NCBI GenBank assembly: GCA_026182355.1
Contig: JAPFBL010000068.1
Span: forward strand, 4,646,001-4,710,000
Origin: Hermatobates lingyangjiaoensis
Taxonomy: Eukaryota > Arthropoda > Insecta > Hemiptera > Hermatobatidae
DNA: 64,000 nt
Reading direction: 5' to 3'
The notes below the pieces were generated by a model that was not told the DNA's origin, made no database searches, and was given only the letters and a program-made list of their open reading frames with translations. This document shows, piece by piece, positions 13,139-24,240 of this stretch. The position numbers and the translations under genes were made by a program. The stretch's first letter is position 1; every line of letters starts with the position of its first letter.

Positions 13139-15309
13139 CATTAAAATATATTAGGGTTTAGTCAGTCATACAGGTTCAAACAAACTCTCAATGCCGACGT
13201 TGCTATTTTAAAATCTATTTTATGGGATTACAAAAAAGAAATAAGCATTAGTAAATTGTAGAAAAAGTACTGAAAATAGAGAAGGAGGAATACTCCAAAC
13301 TGAACAACTATTGATTTTAGTTGTCAACGGTATTAAATATGAACAAGAAACAACGGTGTTTGCACAATAGTCTCATAATAAAAGTTTTCATATAGGCAAT
13401 ACATAAGTAACAAAGAAACAAATTCCACCAAATTACCAGAACATTTTTCATTAAAATTACAGAAATTAGAAAATTTTTGAGAAATCGTCTCAATGCACCA
13501 TATAGTTACATAGCATAAGTTTGAACCTATGCTATTCAAACTGGTTATGTCACTCCTATAACTAATAGAGAATAAGTTATATAAACTTAATCTTTTTCAA
13601 TATCAACCACATATCTATGTGGTCTGAAACTAGTACACATCACATAACCAGAGAAGAAATTAAAATAAGTAAAATTTGAAATGATTTATTTGAAAAAGGT
13701 TAATTTTTAAAACTTCATGGACAACATACCTCATAAGATGAAATCTAAAATGAAATCTGGAAAGTAATAAGAAATATCCAAGACCCGGTGATGTTCTCAA
13801 AAAAGAAAGTTGATGTTTGAACAAGCAGCAAAAAAGTAATATGACATGAAAATTTAAATAGTTGAAAAGTTGAAAGAAAAGCAATTTCAGAGAATATTGA
13901 TCAAATTAAAATTTATTTTTACTTAAGTGACCCTGGGTAGACAACTTTCTTGGTTCTTCTTTTTGAAGTGAAAATCAAAAGACTAATTGCCTTGAAAAAT
14001 TCAAAGCAATTTTTAAGTAATTAAGTTGATGAACATGTTGAAGAAAGAGCTGAACAACTCACTGGAACTCTAGACACCGAAAGAAACTTTTAGATTTAAA
14101 TTGGATGAAGAATCAATGCCGCTGCTGTGATATCCCCTTACCTAAATAAATACAAAATACCTTATTCCGTCAGTGGAAACTGACTTCAGGTCACCGGAAT
14201 ATAGATACAAGTCTCTTCTCTTGTTACGGACGTGATAATAAAAGATTAACATTATATGCTGATTTATTAGTAGTTTACAGGAAGGACTAATTGCTTAGTT
14301 TTGTTTATAATATACCTTTCATTCGATATGAACCTGAGTCAGCACTCTGTCCAAGATTGATGGTGTATATACTTATAAGTAAAATAAAGCATTGTTCCGT
14401 TACCTTCACTCACTCATTTTCAAGCTAAGGAAATATATTTTCGAAATATATTGTTGAGTGTGTGCAGTGTTCAAGTGAACAGCACTCCGTATCTTGAAGG
14501 GGTTAGTTTATTTCTTGGTACATGAAGACTCCACAGAGCCAGGAGTGGCCGCACATGGAACGGAACTTCTCGTTCTCCGTATTTAACCCAGATTATAAAA
14601 AATCCCAAATAATGGATGTTTCAACGATTGTCTTAAGTTTGGAAAAACAAGTAGATAACAGTAGCACATTCCACAGGCTCTCTTCCTACTCTTATACATA
14701 TAAGGCGATTTGTCAGGGTAACATAAAATATATAGACTATGTATTATCATGTAAGATAATCTCCTAAATGTCAGTATGTAACTTTGTAATGTAAGTAGCT
14801 ATTGGAATTGTTAACTTAAAAGTCTATTAAAAAATTATCTTCAATAAGAAAATTTCAAGACCGTCAGTTTCACATCAATCAACTTAAACAAAATTAATTG
14901 TACGTGGTAACTACCATAGTCAAGTTACAACCCATTCACAATACAAAAGAACATATAAGAAACCATGTAGCAATCAACAATTACATGCATGTGAAAAAAA
15001 GTAGAGTTACCACGTATATGACGTTACCTATACCGACATTCTTTTATTTTATATTTAAAATCAGTTTCTTACAAAATTTCATACTTCTGGAAGTTCTATA
15101 ACTTTTAGTCCCTGATACTTGCATTTATAACAGCTTGTATGCTAACATTGCGTCCTAAGGTATGCGTATAATCCTTGGTTGCTGTATAATTTCTATAGTT
15201 TGATTAGGATTATAGAACCATGAATAAAACGCCGGATTTAAAAGTTTGATTTTAACCTGAGAGAACTTTCTGAAAAAAGTTATTCTATTCTATTCCATGG
15301 TCCATATTT
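13138..15309. other. Non-coding DNA, no gene seen
   Basis: I found no gene. Open frames at 13333-13539 and 13660-13884 (minus strand) and 14522-14767 (plus strand) have no recognisable domain and no partner exons. Confidence 0.5.
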
Positions 15310-15930
15310 TGACCAATTGTTTTGGAGAAAACTAGAAAATTTCCCTCGTTTCTGTCTTTCTCCCTATGAAGAACAACTATTTCATTTCGACTATTGTGTC
15401 TTCTTGTGCTATGAGTGCTGTGTGATCTTCCAGTTTTTAATCATTCGGTTTGTACCATATTCCCGTATTTGAACAACTATGTCAGTGACTTAAGAGGTCA
15501 CTCTTTTTCCTGATAATTTCGTTATCGTTATTCCATAGTAAGCTTAGCTCAGTAGTTGCCAGTATTTGATTTTTTGTTTTCGTGTGCCGCTTCATTTTAG
15601 AATGTTTATACATGTATGAAATTCCAAAGTAGGACCAAGATATTCCAATCAGTAAGATGCCTTGTCAGAGTAGGAAAATGAATACCTCATGCATATAATA
15701 TTTTTACCTATATAATTTTTATTCACTGAAATCTTTATATATAAATCTTAACAAAGAACAGAACAAAAATCTTGCTGCTGTCGACATATCTACCATGTGA
15801 ACATAATCAGAAGTAGAAGAGTCAGATAATTAAAACATATGTCTATCACTGGTTTTCGATGTGACAGTTTGAATACCTATTTCTCCCTTCGTCTTCTCTT
15901 CTGATCTTCTCCTGATGACAAACTGTTGAT
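15310..15930 (-). repeat. Interspersed repeat X, copy 2
   Basis: Reverse-complement partner of 8337-8970. Shared blocks include the GTGCCGCTTCATTTTAGAAT segment near 15583-15602 and CTTCCAGTTTTTAATCATTC near 15428. Compared with copy 1 there are small indels, such as an extra 'CTTAAGAGGTCA' near 15489. At the far end are the motif pair remnants: minus-strand CTGATTA at about 15806-15812 and plus-strand CTGATGA at 15912-15918. The copies have diverged modestly, so both are fairly old insertions. Confidence 0.7.
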
Positions 15931-16812
15931 TAAATATCTATCAACACATTAAAGATAGATTAAATATCTATCTGTTCTTTGCTTTGCGTAATTTTTCAAT
16001 TTCAATTTATATTGTTATTGCAATTTATGTCAATAAATATGTTTGTTCCGGAGCTCCTAAAGTGATATTTTCTTGTTAGAATCGCTTCTCCTTTTTGGAT
16101 TTTCTTTGAAGAAAATATTTTTTATATTTGGCATAAAATACCAGAATCTTGTTTATCAAAATAAACACTGAGAAGACGGGGACTACTTTAGGTCCATGCT
16201 GCTAACTGACTGTTCGGTTGTACTGTGAGAGAAATTACTGGACTGAAAGACAAGTTAGACTTTTATTAATATTGATCATCATTTGATTATAGTTTTTGAT
16301 ATTAAATTAGAGTTTATTTAGTTTTGTTAAGTTCTTTAGATAAATTAGAATATCTACAAATATAAGTAAACCGAAAGGAATGAAGAAGGGAATAAATAAC
16401 CTGTTGAGCCAGTTGTTACCAAAGAATTGATAACTGCTGCCATTAGCATAGTTAGTACTTGCACAGTGACAGACCTGGAAATAGCATAAAACATCAGTCT
16501 TCTTTCCTCCTTTTCATTGTCTTTTGTGGTGTAGATATGCACAATAGGTTCTATGAAATAAATTATTAAATGTAAATTCAATATACAAATTCAGTAATGG
16601 TTCTGTAATTGGTAAATTCAGTATACCAAATATGTAGCATTGATCGGGTTGTTTATATGTATGTTTGATTTCTATATTTATTTGAATTTAAATATATTTA
16701 TAGCACATAAAAATGTGACTGGCATATATCAGGACACCATTTCCTCTCATGACGACGACCACTAACACGGTAGAAATATTGAAAGTGAGCCATTGTGTTT
16801 TGTTTAGCTCTC

Positions 16813-16814
<2 letters not shown>
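15931..16814. other. Non-coding DNA, no gene seen
   Basis: A short duplicated stretch GATTAAATATCTATC occurs twice near 15928-15972. No gene is recognised; the minus-strand frame at 16354-16581 has no known domain. Confidence 0.5.

Positions 16815-16868
<54 letters not shown>
16815..16868. repeat. (TA)n(TG)n compound microsatellite
   Basis: (TA)n from 16815 to 16846 passes directly into (TG)n to 16868. The minus-strand open frame across it, reading His/Thr and Ile/Tyr repeats, is a by-product. Confidence 0.95.
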
Positions 16869-16948
16869 AATTTCCTTCTTTAAGCTTATTTCTTCAATTA
16901 GTAGATTGACACTAGACAATTGCTAAAAAATCAATATAAAACATAATG

Positions 16949-17108
16949 AAAAACACAATGATGCATTCATTGGTTTTGTTTTATCTACAAATTGAATCTG
17001 AGTCAATATGTCCATGAATTAAATACTTTAATTTAATTGTGCAGTCACCTGCACAGTATTACCTACTTTGTAGATAATGCAAAACCAATGAATACGTCAT
17101 TGCGTTTT
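16949..17108. repeat. Inverted repeat with about 43-bp arms (fold-back element)
   Basis: The left arm 16949-16991 and right arm 17066-17108 are reverse complements with only a few mismatches; both contain ATTCATTGGTTTTG on one strand or the other. The 74-base centre holds a second small perfect hairpin, GTGCAG/CTGCAC around TCAC, at about 17038-17053. The layout suits a small fold-back or MITE-like transposon. I could not define target duplications. Confidence 0.75.
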
Positions 17109-17416
17109 ACATATATAAATATATATATCATTACAAAACAGGTTTCATAAAAAACACATGAAATAACAATCAGTTTACAAACCACAATAAAAATAAAAAA
17201 GTAAGTCATTTTTCCAAATTTGTGACTACGTTGAAAACCATTACTCGTTCGAAAGATGATAGTCTCATTTCTGAATTTCTTACTGTAGTCCACAGTTCAA
17301 AATTCGTTTATACATTTATATTTGCAATAAACAATGTATATTTCAACTACTATATAATTATAACACAAAGAAAAGAAAGGAAACCGAAAAAAGAAAGGAA
17401 CACAAAGATAAAATCA
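17109..17416. other. Non-coding DNA between two small repeats
   Basis: No gene seen. The plus-strand frame starting at 17222 runs into the following repeat and is not supported. Confidence 0.5.
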
Positions 17417-17540
17417 AACATAACCCACTTCTATATTTCAACAATCGTCGTCATCAGGAGGCGAAGTATCCCTCAAGGTGACAGGGTGGAGACTTCCCGG
17501 ACACCTCCTGATGATAATTATCGAAATGGAGAAGTGATTT
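17417..17540. repeat. Short inverted repeat with divergent hammerhead-like motif pair
   Basis: The left end (CCCACTTCTATATTTCAAC…) is mirrored by the right end (…TATCGAAATGGAGAAGTG). The left motif on the minus strand spans 17457-17436: CTGATGA, spacer C, arms GAC/GTT around GATT, then GAAA. The right motif on the plus strand has CTGATGA at 17508-17514, GAAA at 17523-17526 and a self-complementary spacer. About 50 bp separates the two motifs. Confidence 0.6.
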
Positions 17541-17612
17541 ATGTCTGAGTCTACTTATGTGTTATTTCGTTATTATTTTTATCTGAGTTCCTATGGATTG
17601 CTTCATTTGATT

Positions 17613-17613
17613 T

Positions 17614-17664
<51 letters not shown>
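17613..17664. repeat. (CA)n(TA)n compound microsatellite
   Basis: (CA)n at 17613-17632 followed by (TA)n to about 17664. Confidence 0.95.
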
Positions 17665-17669
<5 letters not shown>

Positions 17670-17935
17670 GATATAGATAAATCATTTCATTATATATATA
17701 AACTATATTTGCAAAAAGAACACACAGAAATGAAACAGAAACTCACTACTATGTCATCAGATGGATAGAACTGAATCGCTCCGAAGATTGACATTATATA
17801 TAAAGACATATAGTTCACAAAGGAAAGAGAAAAACAGATAAAAACACACACAAAAAAGACTCACAACGTTATTTCGACATTTGTAGTAATCGGGCAGAAG
17901 TAATCCCTTTGAGTAGCTGAAGCTAACTGATATAT
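17665..17935 (-). repeat. Probable truncated repeat with GTCGAAAT tail motif
   Basis: On the minus strand near 17885-17840 the sequence GTCGAAATAACG is followed by GTGAGTCTTTTTTGTG, the same tail type (GAAAT…GTGAGT, then T-rich) that follows the hammerhead-like cores elsewhere in the window. The CTGATGA box itself is not recognisable here. Confidence 0.4.
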
Positions 17936-19827
17936 ATTTACAATGATTTATTTAACAAACGATTAAAAGAAAAAAAAACGTAGAGACAACGCACAACTAA
18001 CTTCAATATTTCTCGTAATAGTTTGATATATTGTACTAACGGACTGTTTCATTATTCAAAAAAACTTAGAAAACTTTCAGTTTCAAGAACTACAAGGGAC
18101 AAGTTATGTGCAAACACACTGACTTCCCAAAATTGAGGCAGAATCTCATTAAGAATTCGCAAAAGGTGATTTCGCAATAGTAGACAGGAAGATTACTGCA
18201 AGAATCAATAATAATAAAGTCCAATTGCAGTGCTCGTTGTATTGCAATCTACTGAATTGCTGCAATACTCTTGTCTATCTCATTCAAAAGAAAACATTTA
18301 TTGCAATTTGTGCGATTCCCAACATTGGAAATATAACCTTGACATTCAAACATAGCAGTCAACGTGAGGAGAAAATCCAATCCTAATTGGTAGGAACTGA
18401 GAGACAAAAGCCTAAGAAACAATGCACGGACAGTGCCCGACGTTATGAATTACTTGATTGTTATGAAGACAAAATTATCAGCGTAAAGCAACAGGTGTTG
18501 ACTACTGTTTATTTATAAATCCTAATTTTTGTAACCAAATTTTAAATTTTAATGATTAAATGAAAACGGGAAAAATAGCTTCTAATTTGATTTGACATGT
18601 AATAAGGTACCTTCCTCAATGTTTGATTTCTCATACAAAATATACGTTTCTCTTAAGGACTAATTATGCGTCTAAATTGATCATTTCTGTTCAAGCACTG
18701 AGACCTGTGGGATGGTCTCAAGCTTCTAGCTATCACACCTTAATACTCAGATATCAAAATCCTTAAAAAATATATTTAGGTTGCCTTAAGTGGAATTGAA
18801 ATGAGCAACAGACCCTGAATTCTCGACTTTTTTGCTGATTGTTTAGCATTTCCTCGCTATACAGCGTTGATCTAGAAGTAATTCCCATAAATAAGAAGCC
18901 AGAGACATGAAACTAAACTACTATGAAAACTAAAATAAAACAACTGTATTAGAAACACTAACACTAAAATTAACAATTAAACTAAGTAACGAAACAATAA
19001 TAAGTTAATAAACTAATCTTTAATGGCTAGACGTAACAAGTACCATAATAGTAAATCATTAAGTAAACAATGAGCCAAAGCGAAAACCAAAGGTAGGTTC
19101 TAGCAAGGTTACAACATCGTTCAGGTTTGGAACCTCACTTGTTGCCAACCGTACTTTATTCTACCTCTCTAACAAGTTTATAACAATAGTAGCAACAATT
19201 TTACAACTTGGAATAACATTAAGTTCATAATTCTGTATATAAGGCTATCTTAAGGTTATCCTAAATGTAAACCACTAAATATGGAAATCGATTTTATCAT
19301 GCTTACAACACTTTACTATGGCGAAGTAAATAGTTTTATAATAAATATAATTTCATAGATGATATTAAAGTTTTTATTGTATTCTGGTTTTCAACAACTT
19401 TCTTGTTTCTTTTAAAAGATCCCCAGGACTATTCTGTTTCTTTCTAGTAACTTCTCGAATGTGAGCGTATAACCGACTCAAAGCTGCAGTGTCATTCTTC
19501 TCTGTCCACATATTGGTTTCCTCAGTTAATTTTTAATTTATTTTAAGTAAAATAACATAATAAGTAAAAATAAGATGTAATAATTTGGACACCACTATCT
19601 TGGACAAACAGAACTTAAGACATTAGTATAAAGTACACATTTATGATTTCGCCGGAGAAAGAATAAGTTATAGAAATTTGGAAATTTCTAAAACAACGAA
19701 AAAGATATTTTTTTCAAATGTTTAATTTTGATATATGATTGAATGTGAATTTTTTTATGAGGCAGAAGTTGAGTGTAGTTAGGTCAAACCAGATTTTTAC
19801 GTTCATCATGTAAGTGTGATGATATAC
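17936..19827. other. Non-coding DNA, no gene seen
   Basis: Nothing recognisable as a gene or named repeat over this interval. Confidence 0.55.
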
Positions 19828-19913
19828 TTTATGACCGTGGTTTCCAACCTGTGGGGCGCGCCCTCCTAAGGGGGCGCGAAGGGCTGCCAGGGGGGGCGCA
19901 AGCACTTCATAAA

Positions 19914-19948
19914 TAGAAAAATTACTTAGTTACTAAGTAATTTTTCTA
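19914..19948. repeat. Perfect 16-bp hairpin inside the hAT element
   Basis: The arms TAGAAAAATTACTTAG (19914-19929) and CTAAGTAATTTTTCTA (19933-19948) are exact reverse complements around TTA. This could be a subterminal structure of the element. Confidence 0.9.
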
Positions 19949-20004
19949 AATACAATTATAAATTATTTCAAATGCTACTTTATTATGTTTTTATTTTATT
20001 ACGT

Positions 20005-20172
20005 TTTGCGACATCATACTTGTGTGAATCAGGATTTAGTTCAGTTGCTGTTCTCAAAACAAAATACCGTTCTTGCTTAGTAATAGAAAAGGAATTACGG
20101 GTCTTAATTTCATCACATTCTCCAAGATTTGAGAAACTCTGCTCAGAGAAGCAAGCGCAACTATCACACTAG
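20005..20172 (+). pseudogene. hAT transposase C-terminal fragment (dimerisation region)
   Basis: This open stretch reads FATSYLCESGFSSV, then LKTKYRS, then EKELRVLISS, then PRFEKLCSEKQAQLSH and a stop. It is the C-terminal dimerisation tail of hAT transposases of the ZBED5/FAM200/SCAND3 kind (family pattern: T-Y-x-C-E-x-x-F-S, L-K-x-K-Y-R-x-L, then ending K-Q-x-Q-x-S-H). Only about 55 residues of a protein normally over 500 remain; the N-terminal BED finger and catalytic core are gone. The frame is uninterrupted. The in-frame ATG upstream at 19972 adds residues that do not look like the family, so I start at the recognisable part. It belongs to the surrounding 528-bp element. Confidence 0.88.
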
Positions 20173-20371
20173 TAAAGGTAAGCCTATACATTCAATCATA
20201 CATATGAGTACATAATAATGTATTGTATCATTTTTTATCTCTGACTTGTGCCGACTATGACAGTAAATAGCAATATTTAAACCAGAGTGGAGGGGGGGGG
20301 GGCGCAGGGAACTTATTATTTAATGAAGGGGGGCGAGAATTCGAAAAGGTTGGAAACCACTGCTTTATGAC

Positions 20372-20769
20372 ATGATATACTGATAGACTGATGCCTGGAA
20401 CTTTCATGTGTACTCAAATTAACATTGCTGTGAAATAGCATTTATTTTCAATGAAATTATTTTCAAAGTTCAATATTAATTATGCTTTAATAAAACATCA
20501 AACGTATTGGTTTGCATCCTGACTCTACATCGTTTTAAATCTATTATTGCATTAAAGTATTGAAAATCAATTAATGAAAATAACCCTTTGAAATAGCATT
20601 TCATAAGATAACAAAATTTAAAGTATAACTCGTGTTAAATAAATCATGTATTATATTGCGCTTTTCCTTTACAGTATAGTGAACATGAAAAAATTTAATC
20701 TGGAGATTTTGACAGATTTCCTTGTTTTGAAGCCCAGAAAGTCATTCTATGGCATTTTTTCTATGATGA
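20372..20769. other. Non-coding DNA, no gene seen
   Basis: No recognisable feature between the hAT element and repeat Y. Confidence 0.5.
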
Positions 20770-21730
20770 TGCCGTGTATGTGGGTGGGTAGGTGTGTACC
20801 CCATTGGTACACCCATTGGTACCCAAAAGTTTGTGGGGACGCTACTGTCCACAATATTTGATCCATCAAATTAATATTTTACACAAAAATGGGCCTCATA
20901 GTGTAGATGTGGCCTATTGTTTGGGAGCAATTATGATTGATGGGAAAATTACTTTTTTTTCAATATGTGTTTTTGGACAACATTTTTTTCTCCTAAACTA
21001 AAAAACTAGAGTCTTGAAATTTTATCATTGTCATGGAAGCAACAAAGCAATAAGAGAAAAAAATCTTTAGATTTTTAAAATATATAAAATTTTGTTTTAA
21101 TAAAATGTAAAGATTTGGATTTATGATTAAATGTAGAAGGTTGTGAAAAGGATACAAGCCACGCCGTTCGACAGATCAATATAAAGCTGTACCTTAAAAT
21201 AGAGCTGTACCTGGGGATGAGGTGAGGTAATTTTTGTCAAAATTGCGTTAACCCATGATCCATTATGGTACATTTTATGATTTCCGAGAATATTTTTTTG
21301 ACGTTAAACGGCTCATTAGAGAATAATGAATTTTGCAAAAAAAAATAACTATAAAATTAGCAATTTATAAAAAGAAACCGTGAAATTTCAATTACCGCAA
21401 AAAACAATGAAGCTATAAAAACTGAATGTTTATTCTAGACCAAGGAATCACCTACTATACTTGTCCGATGTGTTGACATTTATTTACATTGGCTTAGAAA
21501 TTTTTCACTTAAATCGACTAAAATAAAATTGTCGTTTAGAGGTTTAACGAAAGAGTTTGAAATGTTTTAATGGCTTAATATGAGATGTAAAAATAATAAA
21601 ATTCTTAGATGTGAAAAATCAACACGAATCAATCAAAATATCATATGCTTTCCGTGGTCTGTTGGGTTTGTCTAGCAAAATGTTATATTCAATTTATGTG
21701 TTGCGGCCTTGAACAAAACTTAATATCAGA
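20770..21730 (-). repeat. Interspersed repeat Y, copy 1
   Basis: Diverged inverted copy of 35370-36240. Shared landmarks on opposite strands include a CACCCACC-rich end (TGGGTGGGTAGG here at about 20780), 'TTTGATCCATCAAA', 'CTCATAGTGTAGATG' (CTCATCTACACTATG at 36117), 'GATACAAGCCACGCCGTT' near 21149, and 'AGAGGTTTAACGA' near 21538 versus 'TTAAACCTCTAAAC' near 35564. No coding capacity is recognised. Open frames at 20646-21001 fall partly within it and are not genes. Confidence 0.7.
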
Positions 21731-22189
21731 TGTAGATTTCCTTGTGTTCATGAATCACATTATATTTTGGTAATATTGAAGTATGAGAAAGGATCTCTTT
21801 CGTTCCATATTGACATATTCCATTTTAAAATAAAACGGATAGTAATTTTAAGATAATTCTTCTATGACCGATGACACTTGTTGTCATGAACATTTATATT
21901 ATGTTTACTTAGACTAACGTTGAGTACAGACCACCCAGATTTTTTATCCTGTATTGTAATTGTGACAGTGAATTTCTGTTTTCAGGAACTTATCTTACTT
22001 TTAGCTTTGACAAGTGACCATTTTATGTAGCTTTTCATTTAAAAGTTCAGAATCAAACATTTACCGTTGACTACTTTTAATTATTTAATGTTGAACTGTT
22101 GAGAATTTGTTTTTAGATTTTCTACTAAGTTCATGAAATGTATAAAGCAATCAAACTTTTCTTTTTACTAAATTGTAAAAATTGTAAAA

Positions 22190-22260
22190 TTGTACCCTCC
22201 AAACATTTGAAGAGGATACAAGCCATACCGTTTGATGGACAAAATGAAATGTGTCCACAA
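22190..22260 (-). repeat. Fragment of repeat Y
   Basis: GAGGATACAAGCCATACCGT (near 22211) matches the block near 21149 in copy 1 and, reversed, ACGGTATGGTTTGATC near 35853. The overlapping open frames here are therefore in repeat DNA. Confidence 0.5.
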
Positions 22261-24118
22261 CACCAATGTGAAAACCACAACAATGTGGTTTTAACAAGTT
22301 ACAGGAGTGCAAATAACTACATCGATTTTCACTATACTCTTCTGTCGGATGATAATATCTCTTCACAGTAAGACTAAAGTAAGGGTAAACAAATATTTAT
22401 TATCTGACAATAATGAAACAGTATATTTGAAAGCGAACCTGGAAGAGTTTTATATATCTCAACATTCACAAAAGTTATTTAATCTGAAAATTTTACAGAG
22501 CAAATGTTGTAGTTATTTCATTTGTGAGTTTCCTTTCTCTGTAAAAAAAATTTAAAATTTCCAAGTACATTTCCTACAGCTGAAAAGGTGTCACTTGACT
22601 TGTAATTTCAACAAATTAGCAATGGACCATAGTTAATGAGTCATCCCACTGATACTGTTTTACTACTTTATTGTATTAACATCTTTTTAAAAATCTCGTC
22701 TGTAATAGGACATTTTTAAAGTACAAAAAATGCCTTTTTGTTTGTATATTTTAAATACAAAATTTTTAATGAATTCGAGATTTGATCAGTAGGTGTTTCC
22801 ACGGAAATCTTTGCTGTGGTTAGAACAAAGGGGATGGTGTCTACCCCAGATGTCTTTTCGGGATGGTATTGGCAATACAAGGATAGACTGTATTAAGCAA
22901 AATCTTTGCATTGTTATACACTTGAGATACCATTCTGACAAGCCGAGTCATCTTAGGGCTGAAACCCTTCCGATGAATTGTTCATGTGTACGGCTGACAT
23001 GATATCTTCAAAAGGTCGCCTTCTTCCCCTTTAAATTATGTGCATCTCAGTGTAAAGAAAGAACAGGAGAGTAACTGAGTTGAGCATTCCATGAATTACC
23101 ACAGCGACTGAGGTTAAAGTAACTATAGCAACAAAGAACACAATATAATGAAGCACTCTTGAAATATAAGCTGACCATGCAGTACTGGCTTTTAAATAAA
23201 ATGCGATCATAAGCGCTATTACAAAATCAAGTTTGCATTTGTTAGCATTTATCAATTTGATGTGAACAGTTTCTTACATTTGTTATATGTATGCTGCCCA
23301 TCACATTTAAAATTCTGAAGTAATTCTTCTATATTATAGGAATTATTAAATGTATTTTATCTATAAAATCAAATAGTTATTGTTTCAGGAAAACAAGAGA
23401 AGCAATAACAGTTCAATAGAATTTTAGTGAAGCATATGGCAAAAGTTCTTGATGACAAAAATATACAAACTGGTATAAACATTATGGCAATTTTTATGAT
23501 CTTAAAATAAGACGGCAAAATCAAGCTCAGAGAGTATCGACGAAAACACCTACCCGCTTTCAACGGCAACATTAACAAATGCATACTCTTACATGATTTG
23601 TGAATCGTTTAGGCTTCAGTAGTAACAAGTCATCGGTTTCATCGTACCACCTTTGATTCAGAATTCAATGCCTTTACAGTATTGATACAGATAATGTATA
23701 ACAATGTGTTACGTGTCCTGACGACAAGAAATGAAAAGAAGAAGAATGATAATATGAAAATGCATACGATATCAAATAAATACCCTACAGTTCAAATTGA
23801 TAAATATCAACGACAGACATGGCTTGAGTTAATACAATAACAAGAAGACTTTATGGTAACTTTGTATTGCACGGTAATGCCCGTATAACGTACGAAAGCA
23901 AATACAATAATGCAGATTTAATCATAAACTTTGCTGAGATGAGTCGTCGTTATTACTAATATATTGCCTACATTAATATTAGCAACCATTATTAAGGAGT
24001 GATTAAATTCAATTGCATATGCTGTTTATACACAAATAGATTTCTCATTTTTCATGGTAAAAAGAAATATTTAGTAGTTTAGATTCTAAACTACAATCTG
24101 CCATCTGACAGTACTGAA
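22261..24118. other. Non-coding DNA, no gene seen
   Basis: No gene recognised. Short frames at 22793-23002, 23031-23255 and 23369-23584 show no domain. The minus-strand ones have a hydrophobic composition common in AT-rich chance frames. Confidence 0.5.
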
Positions 24119-24120
24119 TA

Positions 24121-24240
24121 TGAGGTGTGCCGGAAAAGTTTTAGGGTTGCAGTCATAAATATTTATTCCGAAGCTATACCACAAATTACAAATTATTCTC
24201 TTCAAAGTAATCAACCTTTGATTATATAACTATGATCTCA
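24121..24240 (-). mobile_element. Mariner terminus with transposase C-terminal remnant
   Basis: The sequence starts after a TA dinucleotide with GAGGTGTGCCGGAAAAGTTTT (24122 onward), like mariner terminal repeats. On the minus strand, from about 24221 to 24186, it reads S-K-V-D-Y-F-E-E-N-N-L-stop, matching the 'GDYFE' tail ending mariner transposases. Beyond about 24240 I see no further transposase similarity, so most of the gene is missing. A decayed possible partner terminus (GACTACAACCTTAAAC, compare GACTGCAACCCTAAAAC) lies at about 24675-24690, which would make a deleted element of about 580 bp. Confidence 0.75.

Larger units (their letters stand above)
19836..20363 (+). mobile_element. 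hAT deletion derivative with TIRs and 8-bp target duplication
   Basis: The ends are inverted copies of the hAT-type terminus GTGGTTTCCAACCT (left end 19837-19850; right end reversed near 20348-20361). The element is flanked by perfect 8-bp direct repeats TTTATGAC at 19828-19835 and 20364-20371, the duplication length expected for hAT insertion. The 528-bp body keeps GC-rich subterminal DNA at the left (19856-19902) and at the right a G run near 20291. Inside are a perfect hairpin and the last part of a transposase frame. It is non-autonomous by internal deletion. The clean duplication and fairly open frame suggest it is younger than the 10-11 kb hAT remnant. Confidence 0.9.
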
